Assembly: GCA_963661945.1 (NCBI GenBank)
Contig: CAVLDP010000038.1
Location: 1-8,054 of the forward strand
Length of the DNA stretch: 8,054 nt
Direction: 5' to 3'
Origin: CAVLDP01 sp963661945
GTDB taxonomy: Bacteria; Bacillota; Clostridia; Lachnospirales; Lachnospiraceae
Program-made: the position numbers and the translations under genes
Shown here: positions 6,677 to 8,054 of the stretch, in pieces
Numbering within the stretch: the first letter of the stretch is position 1
How the letters are laid out: every line of letters starts with the position of its first letter
Notes under the pieces: generated by a model
Database searches by the model: none
What the model saw: the letters and a program-made list of their open reading frames with translations, nothing else
What the model was told of the DNA's origin: nothing

Positions 6677-7496
6677 GATGAGGGGTTCGGTTCCTATATA
6701 TATAGTAGGAATCGTATCCCTCATTTTTAAGTATGGTATGAACCTGGTCGAATCCGTCTGCAATATAGTCTGGCTCATGCGCGTCTGCTCCGATTGTGAT
6801 GAGCTTGCCACCTAATTCGTGATAACGGTGGAGGACAGTAGGATTCGGGTTTGGATAAGGGAGATGATTCCGATAAGCTCCGGTATTTATCTCAAGTGCG
6901 ATATCGTGTTGAATCAGAAAGGTTAAAATCGCGTCAATCTCGTCAGCATAATCTCTGTAAGAATAATATGCATCATTTCCAAACTGCCTTATAATATATC
7001 GGCTGACATAATCGAGATGACCTAAGACATCAATATCTGGAAATGCTATGAGATTATGATAAGTTGTTTGGAAGGTGCTGCGATAAATCTCTTCAATAGA
7101 TTTGCCTTCGTAGAAGGAAGGGTAATATGGGTCCTCCCCATGAATTTGGTGGATGGAGCCTATGACCTCATCGAAGGAATAATCCCATAGAAGATCATGA
7201 TGCTTATTGGCGAGGCTTTCCTGCAGACCAAGTTCGATGCCTACACAGATCTCTGTCTGGCCATAAGTCATTGCATTTGCCTTGAATTCCTGCATTGCTT
7301 TGCTGTAGGAATTAAGATCAAGATCGAATAGTCCAGGCTCAGCCTTGTAATCAAGGTCCAAGTGGTCGGTAAATGTAATTCCTGGAAGATGAAGCTGATT
7401 GGCCCGCAGAATCATTTCTTCTGCAGGTGTATCACTGTCTCCAGAGAAGGAGCAGTGCATATGCTGATCCCATATCTTTTTCTCACTCGTACACAT
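6663..7496 (-). CDS. hisJ: PHP-domain histidinol-phosphatase-like phosphoesterase (HisJ/HisK family)
   Basis: Metal-dependent phosphoesterase of the polymerase-and-histidinol-phosphatase family. The best-known role is dephosphorylating L-histidinol phosphate to histidinol in histidine synthesis. Metal ligands are visible in order: His12 and His14 (DQHMH), His45 (TDH), Glu88 (VGIELG), His116 (GSIH), His160 (LGHLDY), Asp238 and His240 (IGADAH). The length of 277 is normal and the RTPHLMPL end matches the family's usual RKPxxxPL-type finish, so the C-terminus looks genuine. The start is ATG at 7496, with AAGGGAG about 7 bases upstream. No other histidine-pathway gene is nearby, so the substrate is uncertain; a different small phosphate ester is possible. 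It converges on sigH with a 14-base overlap, and its last codons contain that operon's terminator. It is transcribed divergently from gap. Confidence 0.88.
   Translation of the reverse strand: MCTSEKKIWDQHMHCSFSGDSDTPAEEMILRANQLHLPGITFTDHLDLDYKAEPGLFDLDLNSYSKAMQEFKANAMTYGQTEICVGIELGLQESLANKHHDLLWDYSFDEVIGSIHQIHGEDPYYPSFYEGKSIEEIYRSTFQTTYHNLIAFPDIDVLGHLDYVSRYIIRQFGNDAYYSYRDYADEIDAILTFLIQHDIALEINTGAYRNHLPYPNPNPTVLHRYHELGGKLITIGADAHEPDYIADGFDQVHTILKNEGYDSYYIYRNRTPHLMPL
6678..6728 (+). terminator. Strong intrinsic terminator of the ispF-sigH operon, inside the opposing gene
   Basis: Two bases after the sigH stop, a left arm (6678-6697, starting ATGAGGG) pairs with a right arm (6705-6724, ending CCCTCAT) around a 7-base loop, followed by TTTT. 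Of 20 arm positions, 16 are Watson-Crick pairs, 3 are G-T and one is a T-T mismatch. The T run is only on the plus-strand side, so it should act for sigH and not for the converging PHP gene, whose codons 258-273 it occupies. Confidence 0.88.
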
Positions 7497-7524
7497 TCTG
7501 TTACTCCCTTATTTTTATAGATTT

Positions 7525-7553
7525 ATTATACATAAGATGGCTCTTTATGGAAA
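7525..7553 (-). promoter_or_regulatory. Probable promoter of the PHP phosphoesterase gene
   Basis: Minus-strand TTTCCA (7548-7553), a 17-base spacer and a perfect TATAAT (7525-7530) lie about 30 bases before the start codon. A perfect TTGACA also occurs on this strand at 7566-7571, but its best -10 partner is poor. Part of the divergent spacer shared with gap. Confidence 0.6.
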
Positions 7554-7587
7554 TTGTGATTTTTTTGTCAAACTAGTGGAAATGTAC

Positions 7588-7616
7588 TTGAAATAATACA
7601 GAAGATTATGTAAAAT
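7588..7616 (+). promoter_or_regulatory. Probable sigma-A promoter of gap
   Basis: TTGAAA (7588-7593), a 17-base spacer and TAAAAT (7611-7616) make a good vegetative promoter, each hexamer with one mismatch to consensus. Transcription would start near 7623 and give a leader of about 60 bases before gap. That leader holds a short palindrome (AAGGCCTT, 7637-7644) but no T-tailed hairpin or recognised riboswitch. A CggR-type operator was looked for by eye and not seen. Confidence 0.65.
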
Positions 7617-7681
7617 ACTCATTGAATCAGGGTCAGAAGGCCTTGAAACATTATTTATCTATTATTTAGGAGGAAAAATTA

Positions 7682-8054
7682 ATGGCAGTAAGAGTAGCGA
7701 TTAATGGATTTGGCCGTATCGGTCGTCTTGCTTTCAGACAGATGTTCGGAGCTGAGGGATATGAAGTAGTTGCAATCAACGATTTGACATCTCCTAAGAT
7801 GTTAGCTCATCTTCTGAAGTATGATTCTTCACAGGGTAAGTATGCATTAGCTGATACAGTTAAGGCTGGTGAGGATTCTATCACAGTTGATGGTAAGGAA
7901 ATCAAGATTTACGCTTTCCCAGATGCAAACAATTGTCCATGGGGCGAGCTTAAGGTAGATGTAGTTCTTGAGTGTTCAGGTTTCTACACATCAAAGGACA
8001 AGGCTCAGGCTCATATCAATGCTGGAGCTCGTAAGGTTGTTATTTCTGCACCAG
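7682..8054 (+). CDS. gap: Glyceraldehyde-3-phosphate dehydrogenase, N-terminal part (cut by window edge)
   Basis: Glycolytic enzyme that oxidises and phosphorylates glyceraldehyde 3-phosphate to 1,3-bisphosphoglycerate in the cytoplasm, reducing NAD. Only the first 124 residues are in the window. The Rossmann NAD-binding motif NGFGRIGRL is at 8-16. AINDL follows the second strand, with Asp34 expected to hold the adenosine ribose of NAD, which points to an NAD-dependent glycolytic (GapA) type rather than an NADP type. LLKYDSSQGKY (44-54) and VVLECSGFYTSKDKAQAHINAGARKVVISAP are family signatures. The catalytic cysteine lies beyond the edge. Start ATG 7682 follows a perfect AGGAGG at 7668-7673 with 8 bases of spacing, the strongest ribosome site in the window, fitting a highly expressed gene. 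It has its own promoter and is divergent from the PHP gene. Confidence 0.97.
   Translation, partial: MAVRVAINGFGRIGRLAFRQMFGAEGYEVVAINDLTSPKMLAHLLKYDSSQGKYALADTVKAGEDSITVDGKEIKIYAFPDANNCPWGELKVDVVLECSGFYTSKDKAQAHINAGARKVVISAP

Noticed and set aside
6584..6811. 75-residue minus-strand open frame across the sigH/PHP junction
   Set aside because: Overlaps two well-supported genes, one on the same strand in another frame, and contains the terminator hairpin.

Overview
The window looks like a chromosomal segment of a low-to-mid GC Firmicute of class Clostridia, most likely a Lachnospiraceae-type gut anaerobe. This rests on the AGGAGG-type ribosome sites, the gene order ispF-cysS-mrnC-rlmB-sigH (a shortened form of the conserved Bacillus/Clostridia block), a ferredoxin-tailed aldo/keto reductase and a Clostridia-style MATE exporter. 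The genus cannot be fixed from the sequence alone. Almost everything is ordinary housekeeping; I found no CRISPR array, RNA gene, insertion sequence or obvious defence system.

Layout. (1) Bases 1-411, plus strand: the 3' end of a gene of unknown function that runs off the left edge. It is more AT-rich than its neighbours and overlaps tail-to-tail with the next gene. (2) Bases 393-2772, minus strand: a two-gene operon, an aldo/keto reductase with two C-terminal [4Fe-4S] motifs followed 13 bases later by a MATE multidrug/metabolite exporter. (3) Bases 2773-2924: a divergent promoter region. (4) Bases 2925-6676, plus strand: a tight five-gene operon of ispF (isoprenoid synthesis), cysS (tRNA charging), mrnC (23S rRNA maturation), rlmB (23S rRNA methylation) and a SigH-like sigma factor. 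Gaps are 2-12 bases, with one 16-base overlap. The operon ends at a strong intrinsic terminator just after the sigma gene. (5) Bases 6663-7496, minus strand: a PHP-family histidinol-phosphatase-like gene converging on the sigma gene and overlapping it by 14 bases. (6) Bases 7497-7681: a second divergent promoter region. (7) Bases 7682-8054: the first 124 codons of NAD-type glyceraldehyde-3-phosphate dehydrogenase, cut by the right edge.

Points worth a second look: the sigma operon's terminator hairpin lies wholly inside the coding sequence of the opposing PHP gene; IspF carries an extra roughly 30-residue tail with a CxxCxxC motif; the SigH-like factor lacks the basic region 2.4 seen in Bacillus SigH and has no ribosome site of its own; and the left-edge gene is unrecognised. 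None of these amounts to a clear new system.
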